Shown here piece by piece: positions 48,857 to 57,414 of a stretch of 64,000 bases of DNA (the first letter of the stretch is position 1; each line of letters begins with the position of its first letter). Source of the stretch: Streptomyces sp. NL15-2K (lineage in GTDB: Bacteria; Actinomycetota; Actinomycetes; Streptomycetales; Streptomycetaceae); the NCBI RefSeq assembly GCF_030551255.1, contig NZ_CP130630.1, positions 5,065,501-5,129,500 of the forward strand, in the 5' to 3' direction. The notes beneath the pieces were generated by a model. The model searched no databases, was not told the origin of the DNA, and saw only the letters and a program-made list of their open reading frames with translations. The position numbers and the translations under genes are program-made.

Positions 48857-51082
48857 ATGCTTGGATCAACCCACGGCACCCTCACCACCGACTCCCGCCG
48901 GGCCCGGGTCATCGCCTGCGGCGAGCAGCCCGGACCCGCCGTCCACGGCCGCCCGGCCGAGGTCGACGATCTCGATGTCAGCGGCCGGCCGTTGTATACG
49001 GACGTCCCCGATCTGGACCGCCTCTTCCGGCCCGAGTCCGTCGCCGTGATCGGCGCCTCGGACGCCGAGGGACGGCCGAACACCGGTGTCACCCGGCAGC
49101 TGATCACCTGGGCCGAGCGCGTCGGGGCCCGGCTGCACCCGGTGCACCCGAGCCGCCCGTCCGTCTTCGGCATCCCCTGCTCCCCTTCCGTCGCCGACCT
49201 GCCCGAGCAGGTCGATCTCGCCGTACTGCTGGTCGCCGACCCCCTTCCCGTGATCGAGGAACTGGCCGAGGCCAAGGTGAAGTTCGCGGTCGTCTTCGCT
49301 TCCGGTTTCGCGGAGACCGGCGAGGCCGGCGCGGCCGCCCAGGACCGGCTCGCAGCCGCCGTCGCACGGTCCGGGATGCGGATGCTCGGCCCGAACACCA
49401 ACCTCAACGCCTTCGAACGGTTCCGGGAGGACCTGGACGGCCCGGCCATCGCCCTCATCACGCAGTCCGGGCACCAAGGGCGTCCCGTCTTCGCCCTCCA
49501 GGAACTCGGCATCCGTCTCTCCCACTGGGCGCCCACCGGCAACGAGGCCGACCTGGAGACCGCCGACTTCCTCTCCTACTTCGCCGAGCAGCCCGAGGTC
49601 GGCGTCATCGCCTGCTACGTCGAGGGGTTGAAGGACGGCCGCTCCTTTCTGCTCGCCGCCGACCGGGCCGCCCGGCGCGGCGTGCCGGTCGTCGCGGTGA
49701 AGGTGGGCCGCACCGAGACCGGCGCCCGCACGGCCGCCTCACACACCGGCAAGCTGACCGGCGCGGACACGGTGGTGGACGCGGCGATGCGGCAGTACGG
49801 CGTGATCCGCGTGGACGGTCTCGACGAACTCCAGGACACCGCCGCCCTGCTGGCCCGTGCCCGGCCGCCCCGCGCCGACGGGGTCGTCGTCTATTCGATC
49901 TCGGGCGGCACGGGCGCGCACGTCGCCGACCTGGCCACCGAGGCGGGACTGCGGCTGCCCGTCCTGTCGGAGGCCAAGCAGGCCGAACTGCACCAGTGGA
50001 TACCCGAGTACCTCAGCGTGGCCAATCCGGTCGACAACGGCGGGCATCCGGTCGGCGACTGGCGCGGGCGGAAGATCATCGACGCGATCCTCGACGACCC
50101 GGAGGTCGGGGTGCTGATCTGCCCCGTCACCGGCCCCTTCCCGCCGCTCAGTGACCGGCTCGTGCAGGACCTGGTCGACGCGGCCGAGCGGACGGACAAG
50201 CTGGTGTGCGTGGTGTGGGGGTCGCCGGTCGGCACCGAGCCGGCGTACCGCGAGGTGCTGTTGGGCTCCTCGCGCGTGGCCACCTTCCGCACGGTCACGA
50301 ACTGCCTGACCGCAGTCCGCGCTCACCTCGACCACCACCGCTTCTTGACCGGCTACCGCTCCCCCTTCGACTCGGCACCCCGCACCCCGTCCCCCTCCTT
50401 CCGCAAGGCGCAGGAGCTGATGCGGCCAGGACAACAGCTGAGCGAGCACGCGGCGAAGCAGCTGCTGCGGGCGTACGGCATTCGCGTACCGCGCGAGCAG
50501 TTGGTGACCAGCGCGGCGGCGGCCGTGCGCGCTGCGGGGCTGGTGGGCTACCCGGTGGTGATGAAGGCGTCCGGCGCGCAGATAGCCCACAAGACCGAGC
50601 TCGGCCTGGTGAAGATCGGACTGACCTCGGCCAGCCAGGTCCGGGACGGCTACCGGGAGTTGACGGACATCGCCCGCTACGAGGGCGTCTCGCTGGACGG
50701 CGTACTGGTGTGCCAGATGGTCGAGCGGGGTGTGGAGATGGTCGTCGGCATCGCCCACGACGAGCTGTTCGGGCCGACGGTGACGGTCGGGCTCGGTGGT
50801 GTGCTGGTCGAGGTGCTGCGGGACGTGGCCGTACGCGTGCCGCCCTTCGGTGAGGAGCAGGCGCGGGACATGTGCGCCGAACTGCGCGGGCGGGCTCTGC
50901 TCGACGGGGTCCGGGGGCGCCCCCCGGCGGACCTGGACGCGCTCGTCGAGGTCGTGCTGCGGGTGCAGCGCATGGCGCTGGAGCTCGGGGACGATCTCGC
51001 GGAGCTCGACATCAATCCGCTGATGGTGCTGCCCAGGGGTCAGGGAGCCGTGGCGCTGGACGCGCTGGCGGTGTGCCGCTGA
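48857..51082 (+). CDS. ADP-forming acyl-CoA synthetase-like (acetate-CoA ligase family)
   Basis: This 741-residue protein has an N-terminal CoA-binding domain (ESVAVIGASDAEGRPNTGV), a succinyl-CoA ligase-like middle (GMRMLGPNTNLN, LITQSGHQGRPVFALQELG, VANPVDNGGHPVGDW) and a C-terminal ATP-grasp domain (LLRAYGIRVPREQLV, VVMKASGAQIAHKTELGLVKIG, DLAELDINPLMVL). This is the usual single-chain NDP-forming layout. Here the canonical phosphohistidine location cannot be fixed by eye, so activity is assumed from family. It activates a small acid or another acyl group. An enoyl-CoA hydratase follows in the same operon. Confidence 0.9.
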   Translation: MLGSTHGTLTTDSRRARVIACGEQPGPAVHGRPAEVDDLDVSGRPLYTDVPDLDRLFRPESVAVIGASDAEGRPNTGVTRQLITWAERVGARLHPVHPSRPSVFGIPCSPSVADLPEQVDLAVLLVADPLPVIEELAEAKVKFAVVFASGFAETGEAGAAAQDRLAAAVARSGMRMLGPNTNLNAFERFREDLDGPAIALITQSGHQGRPVFALQELGIRLSHWAPTGNEADLETADFLSYFAEQPEVGVIACYVEGLKDGRSFLLAADRAARRGVPVVAVKVGRTETGARTAASHTGKLTGADTVVDAAMRQYGVIRVDGLDELQDTAALLARARPPRADGVVVYSISGGTGAHVADLATEAGLRLPVLSEAKQAELHQWIPEYLSVANPVDNGGHPVGDWRGRKIIDAILDDPEVGVLICPVTGPFPPLSDRLVQDLVDAAERTDKLVCVVWGSPVGTEPAYREVLLGSSRVATFRTVTNCLTAVRAHLDHHRFLTGYRSPFDSAPRTPSPSFRKAQELMRPGQQLSEHAAKQLLRAYGIRVPREQLVTSAAAAVRAAGLVGYPVVMKASGAQIAHKTELGLVKIGLTSASQVRDGYRELTDIARYEGVSLDGVLVCQMVERGVEMVVGIAHDELFGPTVTVGLGGVLVEVLRDVAVRVPPFGEEQARDMCAELRGRALLDGVRGRPPADLDALVEVVLRVQRMALELGDDLAELDINPLMVLPRGQGAVALDALAVCR

Positions 51083-51083
51083 G

Positions 51084-51992
51084 ATGAACACGTCTGAGTC
51101 GAACACGTCTGGGTCGAACACGTCTGGGTCGAACACGCCGGATTCCCCCTGTACTTACGCAAAGACAACAGAGCGGGAAAGTCCCGACACAGCGGGAAAT
51201 TCCATTGAGTCATTGGTACAGCACGCCACTGACAATCACGTCTCGCGCATCACCCTCAACCGGCCCGAGGCCCTCAACGCCATCGCCCCTGACCAGCGGG
51301 AACGCATTATCGGGCTGCTGTCGGAGGCCTCCGCCGACCCGGACGTACGGGCGGTCGTGATCACCGGCACGGGCCGCGGGTTCTGCGCCGGCGCGGACCT
51401 CCGCGGCACGGCCGTGGCCGGGGAGCGGATCGCCGGTGACGTCGCCCGTACGATCCGCGCCGGCGCCCAGCGGCTGATCGCCGCCGTCCTCGACTGCGAG
51501 AAGCCGGTACTCGCCGCCGTGAACGGGACGGCGGCGGGCATCGGCGCCCATCTCGCGTTCGCCTGCGACCTCGTCCTCGCCGCGGAATCCGCCCGGTTCA
51601 TCGAGGTGTTCGTACGACGCGGGCTCGTCCCGGACGGCGGCGGCGCGTACCTGCTGCCCCGTTTGATCGGCCCGCAGCGGGCGAAGGAGCTGATGTTCTT
51701 CGGCGACGCGCTCGCCGCGAAGGACGCCGAGCGTCTCGGCCTGGTCAATCGCGTCGTACCTGACGGGGAGCTGGCCAAGACGGCTCGCGAGTGGGCGGAC
51801 CGCCTCGCCGCCGGCCCCACCCGCACCCTCGCCCTCACCAAACAACTGGTCAACGCCTCACTCGACACCGACCGCACGACCGCCTTCGCCGCCGAAGCCG
51901 TCGCGCAGGAGATCAACATGACGACGGCGGACGCGCGGGAGGGGGTGGCGAGTTTCGTGGAGCGGCGGAAGGCCGAGTTCAAGGGCCGGTGA
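51084..51992 (+). CDS. Enoyl-CoA hydratase/isomerase
   Basis: This 302-residue crotonase has ITLNRPEALNAIAPDQRERI, VVITGTGRGFCAGADLRGTA with the oxyanion loop, AAVNGTAAGIGAHLAFACDLVLAAE, FVRRGLVPDGGGAYLLPRLIG with the conserved Gly/Glu region, and the C-terminal helix. The first 45 residues are Ser/Asn/Thr-rich with an SNTSGSNTSG repeat encoded by a tandem array and are not part of the family. The ATG lies one base after the ligase stop, so translation is coupled. Confidence 0.92.
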   Translation: MNTSESNTSGSNTSGSNTPDSPCTYAKTTERESPDTAGNSIESLVQHATDNHVSRITLNRPEALNAIAPDQRERIIGLLSEASADPDVRAVVITGTGRGFCAGADLRGTAVAGERIAGDVARTIRAGAQRLIAAVLDCEKPVLAAVNGTAAGIGAHLAFACDLVLAAESARFIEVFVRRGLVPDGGGAYLLPRLIGPQRAKELMFFGDALAAKDAERLGLVNRVVPDGELAKTAREWADRLAAGPTRTLALTKQLVNASLDTDRTTAFAAEAVAQEINMTTADAREGVASFVERRKAEFKGR

Positions 51993-51995
51993 GGC

Positions 51996-53117
51996 TCAGG
52001 AGGCCGGTTTCAGGATCCGCAGTTCCCCGGCGTCCGGATCCCCGAAGATCACGAACAACTCGGGAAAACGAGCCGTCCCGGCCACCGTCCAGGCCGTCTC
52101 GTTCCCGCAGCCGCTGCCGGTGCCGCTGCCGCTGCCGCTGCCGCTGCCGCTTTCGAGACGTACGACGACGCCGTCCCGGGCGTGGTACTCGCTCTCCTCG
52201 TCAAGGGACCACCTCCCTGTGCCCTGGCACACTGCGAAGTCCTCGCTCGCCTCGAACCCTGCCTCGACCGGCATCCGGGTCAGCTCCGCCCGCCCGTCCG
52301 GCCGCAGCCGCAGCACCGCCCCGTCGTCGCCGCGCCACACGCCGGCCAGCTGAGCGGCCGACAGCTCGGGAGCCTCGTACTCCTCGATGAGGCCCGTGAC
52401 GGCCACCAGGCCGCCCGCGAGAGTCAGGACGAACAGGGCGACAGAGGCAACCCCCGCACGCCACCAGATGCTCCAGGTCCCCCACATCCGGCCGGTGTTC
52501 CGTGCCCGCACGCGCGCGTACCCGACGGCGAGGACCGGCAGCACGCCGAGGGCGACCAGGACCGGACCCGCGGTGAGGAACGGCCACCCCCAGACCATCG
52601 CGCCCAGGAGAGCCCACAAAGTGCCGATGACCGCCGTGCCCAGCAGATGCCGGACCCACCACGGCCACCGGACGCGGCGCAGCGCTAGCGCCCCGACAGG
52701 CAACGTTCGCCCCGTCGCGACGCCCGGCACGCACTCTCGCCGCACCGGCCGAAAGCCCAAGTACGTCCAGTACGAGGGCTTCCGGCCGGCACGCCGAGAG
52801 CACGCACCGGACGCCGCTCCTTGACGGGCAAACGTTGCCTGCCGGGGCACTAGGTCAGCGACGACGGCACCCGGCAGGGTCTGCACGCACGCGTGCAGCA
52901 AGCCGAGCACTGGCAGGTACACAGGCGCGAAAATGACCAGACAGGCGATGCCGAACGCGCCGCCGTAGCCGCTGCCGTAGGGATCGTTAGCCACCGCATG
53001 GATCCACCAGAGCAGAAAGGCAGCCGGAAGCTGTGCCGCCCCCGCCGCGGCTGCCGCGTTCACATCGGCGTCCGCCCTGTTCAGACCGGCCTTGCGCCGG
53101 AAATGCCACCACCCCAT
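51996..53117 (-). CDS. Multi-pass membrane protein, hypothetical
   Basis: This 373-residue protein has about five hydrophobic segments (LPAAFLLWWIHAVA, ACLVIFAPVYLPVLGLLHA, LLGTAVIGTLWALLGAMVW, AGPVLVALGVLPVLAVGYA, ASVALFVLTLAGGLVAVTG). A soluble C-terminal domain of about 130 residues follows, with a (GS)6-type repeat. The C-terminal domain starts LAGVWRGDDGAVLRLRPDG, resembling a lipocalin-like or DUF domain that may sit outside the cell. ATG 53117 is chosen as the last start before the membrane region; no good ribosome site is seen. Confidence 0.75.
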   Translation of the reverse strand: MGWWHFRRKAGLNRADADVNAAAAAGAAQLPAAFLLWWIHAVANDPYGSGYGGAFGIACLVIFAPVYLPVLGLLHACVQTLPGAVVADLVPRQATFARQGAASGACSRRAGRKPSYWTYLGFRPVRRECVPGVATGRTLPVGALALRRVRWPWWVRHLLGTAVIGTLWALLGAMVWGWPFLTAGPVLVALGVLPVLAVGYARVRARNTGRMWGTWSIWWRAGVASVALFVLTLAGGLVAVTGLIEEYEAPELSAAQLAGVWRGDDGAVLRLRPDGRAELTRMPVEAGFEASEDFAVCQGTGRWSLDEESEYHARDGVVVRLESGSGSGSGSGTGSGCGNETAWTVAGTARFPELFVIFGDPDAGELRILKPAS

Positions 53118-53190
53118 GGAGGCAGCGTACGGACCGCCGCGTCGCCAGCCGGGCCCGCCTCTGCCTACACGAACAAGCCGGTGATCGCCC

Positions 53191-53373
53191 TCACGACGAC
53201 GCGCCCCCAGCCCGCACGTGGCAGGGGCATCGGCAGCGGGCCACGAGCAGCACCCTGGCCGTGTGAGGCAGGGGCACGTCATTGGTCTGGCGGCACTGTC
53301 TGTGGAGATCCGCGTAGCCGGGCCGCCGCGCCAGGGTGCACTCGACGGACAACGCGCGGGGTTCAGTGTTCAC
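53191..53373 (-). CDS. Small Cys-rich protein, 60 aa
   Basis: This 60-residue protein has LSVECTLARRPGYADLHRQC, QTNDVPLPHTARVLLVARC and CPCHVRAG. The Cys and His pattern suggests metal binding. Its GTG at 53373 overlaps the DUF6415 stop by four bases, which makes it a real gene that a long frame would hide. I recognise this as a recurring but uncharacterised follower of DUF6415 proteins. It may function with the neighbouring genes. Confidence 0.68.
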   Translation of the reverse strand: MNTEPRALSVECTLARRPGYADLHRQCRQTNDVPLPHTARVLLVARCRCPCHVRAGGASS

Positions 53374-53720
53374 GGGCGACCGCCGAGGACCTCGTAGTGG
53401 TCGCACAGGAGTTTCAGGACGCGGGCCAGCCGCCGGGCGTGACCGGCTTCTCCGCCGTACCTGCGGCTGGGCTCGGCAGCGAGCCTGCTGCGTGCCTCCC
53501 ACACGCAGGTGCGAGCGGCGTGGACGAGGGTGTTCTCCCCGCCCAGCTGAGCGGCCTCCGCCTCGACCTCGGAGATGATCAACTCCAGGTGACCGCGCAG
53601 CGTGGCCGTGAGCGTCACCAACTCGGTCCCGGACGGCGGCTCGGCGACCGGCGCACCCTCGATGTCCAGGAGAAGGCTCACGGACTCGCGCATCGTCGCG
53701 AGATCCACTGTCGTATTCAC
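53370..53720 (-). CDS. DUF6415-like protein
   Basis: This 116-residue helical protein has VDLATMRESVSLLLDIEG, LVTLTATLRGHLELIISEVEAEA and ARRLARVLKLLCDHYEVLG. The pattern of a small helical protein after an XRE regulator is typical of the DUF6415 family in Streptomyces (function unknown). The start is GTG 53720, overlapping by four bases the stop of the frameshifted gene upstream. It is in an operon with the small Cys-rich gene. Confidence 0.72.
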   Translation of the reverse strand: MNTTVDLATMRESVSLLLDIEGAPVAEPPSGTELVTLTATLRGHLELIISEVEAEAAQLGGENTLVHAARTCVWEARSRLAAEPSRRYGGEAGHARRLARVLKLLCDHYEVLGGRP

Positions 53721-54080
53721 CGGGCCGCCTCCAGCGCCTGGCGCAGGACGGCGGCCGGAGTCAGTCCGCACTCCTGGGAGAGGAGCCAGTACGGTCCGGG
53801 CGGCGCCTCCTTGTGGGTCGGGGGGGATCACCACATGGGAGTTCCGTCCGAGAGCGGTGGTCTCTGGCACGTCCCAGTCGAGAGCACTGCCCGGCGGGAG
53901 GAAGAAGTACAGCACCGGTTCGGGCGGTGCCGGGTCAACGGCCACAGCGCCCGGGGTCGCGATCCGATCGATCGCGCGCAATGCCAGGTGCCGACTGACC
54001 TTGACCGCGTCCCACTGAACGCCGACAGGGGCAAGCCGCGTCCCAGCCGCGCTCATCATCTGTGCCGCATCGCTGATCAT
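53717..54080 (-). pseudogene. Frameshifted 121-codon gene (poly-C tract)
   Basis: The frame from ATG 54080 reads MISDAAQMMSAAGTR and continues to NSHVVIPP, then meets a run of seven G on the plus strand (53820-53826). One base fewer would continue THKEAPPGPYWLLSQ...ALEAAR to TGA 53717, overlapping the DUF6415 start by four bases, exactly as at the other junctions of the operon. As it stands the frame runs into the DUF6415 gene instead. This is a natural null or phase-variable mutation, a programmed shift, or an assembly error. Confidence 0.7.
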
Positions 54081-54176
54081 CTGTCGTCCGTCCTTCGTTT
54101 GCGATGTGCAGCGAAGGTACGGCTGGAACAACCGCCCTACCCGAACTCGCAGTTCGGGTGAACTACGAGTTCGGGG

Positions 54177-55394
54177 TCACAGGAGCTGGAGCCGACCCGC
54201 GAGATCGTCCACCTGCCGACAGAAAGTGGAACGGACGCGCTTCCGAAGGCCGAAGATCATGTCTCGGGCGAGTGGGCTGCGCGCCAGATCTTCAGGAGCC
54301 ACCTCTTCCAGGTGAAGCAGGTGCACGAGGACTGCCGCGTCCTCCCGGCGCAAGTCATAGCACCTGGCCAGTTCCAGGCCGAAGGTGAACTGCCGTTCGC
54401 GGCTGGGCAGCACAGTCGTGTCGATCTTGTCGGCCACGCGCAGACCTTCGGCTGCCTCACCGGCCAGCATCTCGATGCTCATGGCGTGCATGGAGACGTT
54501 CGACGGCCCGAAGACGGTCCACTGCACATTGCCCTCGCCGACTTGCGCGGCGAGCGGCACCGCCCGCTGGTCAAGCCGTTCACGGGCAGCCCACCAGCGA
54601 CGACGGCGAGCATCGGAGACGACAGCCACCAGTTCAAGGGCTCCCTTCACGGCCTGAGTCTCAGCCGTCGCAGGTGCCCGGCTGAGCTGATCAATGGCCT
54701 GCACAGCGACTTCCTTGGCCTCCTCTACGGCGTCGGGCTCGGCGTGAGAGAGAAGGACGTGGCCGAGGTTCCACTGAGCCGCCGCGATACGCAGGGGGTC
54801 GTCCGCGTCCTCGGCGGCCCGGATCGCCCGGTCGGCAACCATGAGCGACAGATCGAGCCGTCCGGCGCGGCGGCAGTATGACCGCAGCAGCCCGTACAGA
54901 TCAGCGGCCACGCGCAGGATTTCGCGCCGCGCGACAGCGTCGGTGCCGCTGCGGTGGGCTCGTACTGCATGCTCGACATCACCGATCAGGTCAGGGAGGA
55001 GTGCGGCTGCTTCCGTGAACCGGTCCTTCGACGACTGCCAGATCCCCCAGGCCAGCTCCACGCGCTCCCGGAGCTGTGCCGGGCTCACCGGGGCAGGGCT
55101 GAGCGGCGGCCCGTAGCCCATGAGCGCGCGGGCGACCTCGGGTGCAGCGGTGACGACCGTGGCCGCCGGTTCCTCCGCTGAGTCTTCGGTGAGCAGGGCC
55201 GCCAACGGCACGCCGAGCTCAGCGGCGAGGCGAGCGAGCACCTCGGCGGACGGTACCTTCTGGCCGGCCTCGATCTGTTGCAGGTAGCGTTCGGTGATGC
55301 CGCACAGTCCGGCGATTGCCGCCTGGGTGCGATTTCCGTTCTTGCGCCGGTAGTGCTTGACCTTCTGTCCCACGGGCAGTCTCGGTGAGGTCAC
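54177..55394 (-). CDS. XRE-family HTH regulator with TPR-like C-terminus
   Basis: This 405-residue protein has an N-terminal HTH (LPVGQKVKHYRRKNGNRTQA, then IAGLCGITERYLQQIEAGQ) and a long helical repeat domain (RAAEDADDPLRIAAAQWNLG, FGLELARCYDLRREDA). The start is GTG 55394; much longer upstream frames lack similarity. It belongs to a Streptomyces regulator group linked to DUF6415 loci. It is divergent from the HAD hydrolase gene. Ligand unknown. Confidence 0.88.
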   Translation of the reverse strand: MTSPRLPVGQKVKHYRRKNGNRTQAAIAGLCGITERYLQQIEAGQKVPSAEVLARLAAELGVPLAALLTEDSAEEPAATVVTAAPEVARALMGYGPPLSPAPVSPAQLRERVELAWGIWQSSKDRFTEAAALLPDLIGDVEHAVRAHRSGTDAVARREILRVAADLYGLLRSYCRRAGRLDLSLMVADRAIRAAEDADDPLRIAAAQWNLGHVLLSHAEPDAVEEAKEVAVQAIDQLSRAPATAETQAVKGALELVAVVSDARRRRWWAARERLDQRAVPLAAQVGEGNVQWTVFGPSNVSMHAMSIEMLAGEAAEGLRVADKIDTTVLPSRERQFTFGLELARCYDLRREDAAVLVHLLHLEEVAPEDLARSPLARDMIFGLRKRVRSTFCRQVDDLAGRLQLL

Positions 55395-55521
55395 CGTTCC
55401 GCCCCCTCCCCCGCTTGCGTCTCGTACCGTCAGCGTAGGACGGAGCGCGGCACCGCGTGCAGAGTCCGCACGTTCGTGTGACACGCAATGCCCAGGAATG
55501 ATGGGGAGTTGAGGAGGCGTC

Positions 55522-56202
55522 ATGGCCCGGCTGGTCTTGTGGGACATCGACCACACGTTGATCGACACGCGCGGTGTGGGCCGTGAGCTGTCGGCCGCGG
55601 CGTTCCAGCAGACAGTGGGCCTGGCGATGCGCGAGCAGGCAAAGATCGACGGCATCACGGAGCCCGTCATATTCCGGGAGACGGCGAAGCTGCACGGCTT
55701 GACGACGGATCGCAGTGACTTCGAGCGGTTCGCTGCCGCCCTGACAGAAGAGCATCTGGCACGGGCGGCTGACCTACGCGAGCGGGGCCATGCCCTGCCG
55801 GGCACGGTCGCCGCACTCGATCTGCTCGCTGCGGACGGCATCCAACAGACCGTGGTGTCCGGGAACATCCGCCCCGTCGCCGAGATCAAGCTCCAGGTCT
55901 TCGGTCTCGACCGGCACATCCTGTGGGAGCTCGGCGCCTACGGTGAGGACAACGACCTGCGTGCCGAACTCGTGAGGCTGTCCCTTGACCGCGCGAATGC
56001 CGCGCCCACCGAGGCCGTTCTCATTGGTGACACCCCAGCCGATGTTGAAGGCGCGCACGCAAACGGCGTACGAGTGATCGCCGTGGCGTCGGGACGGAGT
56101 AACGAAGCCGTGCTCCAAGACACCGGCGCCGAGACAGTGCTTCCCGATCTGCGAGACGCTGAGCTACTGAGGAAGCTGGTGCGCGGCTCGAGCGCCCGGT
56201 GA
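55522..56202 (+). CDS. HAD-family hydrolase (phosphatase-like)
   Basis: This 226-residue protein has LVLWDIDHTLIDTRG (DxDxT, nucleophile first Asp), LLAADGIQQTVVSGN (motif II), and VLIGDTPADVEGAHANGVRV (GDxxxD region). Its length suits a PGP/phosphoglycolate-like HAD phosphatase. Substrate unknown. It is divergent from the XRE gene; the close distance may mean shared control. Confidence 0.93.
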   Translation: MARLVLWDIDHTLIDTRGVGRELSAAAFQQTVGLAMREQAKIDGITEPVIFRETAKLHGLTTDRSDFERFAAALTEEHLARAADLRERGHALPGTVAALDLLAADGIQQTVVSGNIRPVAEIKLQVFGLDRHILWELGAYGEDNDLRAELVRLSLDRANAAPTEAVLIGDTPADVEGAHANGVRVIAVASGRSNEAVLQDTGAETVLPDLRDAELLRKLVRGSSAR

Positions 56203-56345
56203 CGAGCGGGACGGCTCGATAGGCGGTGCGAGCGAAGACCCCGGAAGCCATCTTCACTTAACGCATCCACGCGCGCACTCTCCGTACGATACGGTCACCT
56301 CGACAACTCCCCCTTGTCGGAAGCCTTCCCGGCACACAACAAGGC

Positions 56346-56380
56346 GGCCCCCGCAACGGTTGCACCCGTTGGCGAGGGCC
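56346..56380 (+). promoter_or_regulatory. Conserved-looking hairpin in the HTH-gene leader
   Basis: GGCCCCCGCAACGG pairs, with a single bulge, with CCGTTGGCGAGGGCC, giving a stem of about 14 bp and a 6-base loop 11 bases before the start codon. Its place in the leader suggests an RNA element or attenuator rather than a terminator of the previous gene. Confidence 0.5.
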
Positions 56381-56390
56381 TAAACCACCA

Positions 56391-57398
56391 GTGGAAAGCG
56401 ACTCCACCGTGATTTACCGGCACCATATCGCGCCCCCGCGCGCCTACACCCAGCTCTCCCACGACATCATTCGGCATCCCCGCCTCTCCTCCGATGCCGT
56501 CCGCCTCCTGACCTGGCAGCTCTCTCTCCCTCAGGGGGCGCGCGAACCCCTCTCGCGCACCGCCGAACGCGCCCGTATCGGCGCCTGCGCCTTCACCCGG
56601 GCCAAACGCCAGCTCAAGGACGAGGGCTTTGTGCACGAACGGCGCCTGCAAGGCCCCGGCGGCCAATGGATCACCCAACAGCTCGTCTCCAGCGTCCCGT
56701 TGAGCGCCGCTGAGGCAGCCAAGATTCTCGGACGGATGCCCGTAGGCGTGGGCACCACCACCGAGCGGGTGTCGCCGCAGCTCGCACCGGGTTCCCATAT
56801 CCCGGCCGTCGGTGAACCGACCACTCCGCCGACCGACGGTTATCCAGAGGCAGACCCTTGCGGGAACACCGCCCACCAGCCCCCCAAACCCCCCGCGCAG
56901 TCGGCGTCTTCAGAGCCCTCAGAGCCGGAGGCACCTACAGAGCCAGAGACCCCGCAGCTCCTCGAAGATGCCCGCAACCTGGTCTCCTCGTTCCCACACC
57001 TCTCCCCCGCACTCCGCCACATCCCCCGTGCCATGCACGCCGAACTGACGCACCTCACCGCCCGCTGGCTCGCCGCCGGGCACGCACCGACCGCCGTCCG
57101 CTCCCACATCCTGCGCGGCCTTCCCGACGCCGACACCCCCGTGCATCGCCCCGGCGGCCTGCTGCGGTACCTGCTCCGCGACATCCCTCCCGTACCCGAA
57201 ACCGGCCCACATGCCCCGCCGCCCCGACCGGCACCCACGTCCGAACCCGCACCGGGTCCCCGCCTGTCACTGCGCCTCACTGGAGCCCGGGAGTGCGAGG
57301 GCGACCACGCCCAGCCCATGCTCTTCCGGCCGATCGGCGAGGAGGTCCTGTGCCGGGAATGCATCGCCCGCCACTCCCGCACAACCCTTCCTATCTGA
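56391..57398 (+). CDS. Helix-turn-helix protein, replication/plasmid-type conserved in Streptomyces
   Basis: This is a 335-residue protein. The N-terminal part (AYTQLSHDIIRHPRLSSDAVRLL then TAERARIGACAFTRAKRQLKDEGFV) has a winged-helix feel. A Pro/Glu-rich linker follows. The C-terminus has a possible zinc site (CEGDHAQPM...LCRECIARHS). The start may be GTG 56391 or GTG 56409. It resembles small HTH proteins found in multiple copies across Streptomyces genomes, but I cannot name a function. Its stop overlaps the operator at 57395, linking it physically to the flavin reductase promoter. Confidence 0.65.
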   Translation: MESDSTVIYRHHIAPPRAYTQLSHDIIRHPRLSSDAVRLLTWQLSLPQGAREPLSRTAERARIGACAFTRAKRQLKDEGFVHERRLQGPGGQWITQQLVSSVPLSAAEAAKILGRMPVGVGTTTERVSPQLAPGSHIPAVGEPTTPPTDGYPEADPCGNTAHQPPKPPAQSASSEPSEPEAPTEPETPQLLEDARNLVSSFPHLSPALRHIPRAMHAELTHLTARWLAAGHAPTAVRSHILRGLPDADTPVHRPGGLLRYLLRDIPPVPETGPHAPPPRPAPTSEPAPGPRLSLRLTGARECEGDHAQPMLFRPIGEEVLCRECIARHSRTTLPI

Positions 57399-57409
57399 CA
57401 TACCGTCAG
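57395..57409 (+). promoter_or_regulatory. Regulon operator/-10 overlap CTGACA-TAC-CGTCAG
   Basis: This operator overlaps the stop of the HTH gene and ends 5 bases before the flavin reductase ATG. It contains TACCGT at 57401-57406, matching the leaderless layout at 43192 and 47214. Confidence 0.72.
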
Positions 57410-57414
57410 TTTCA

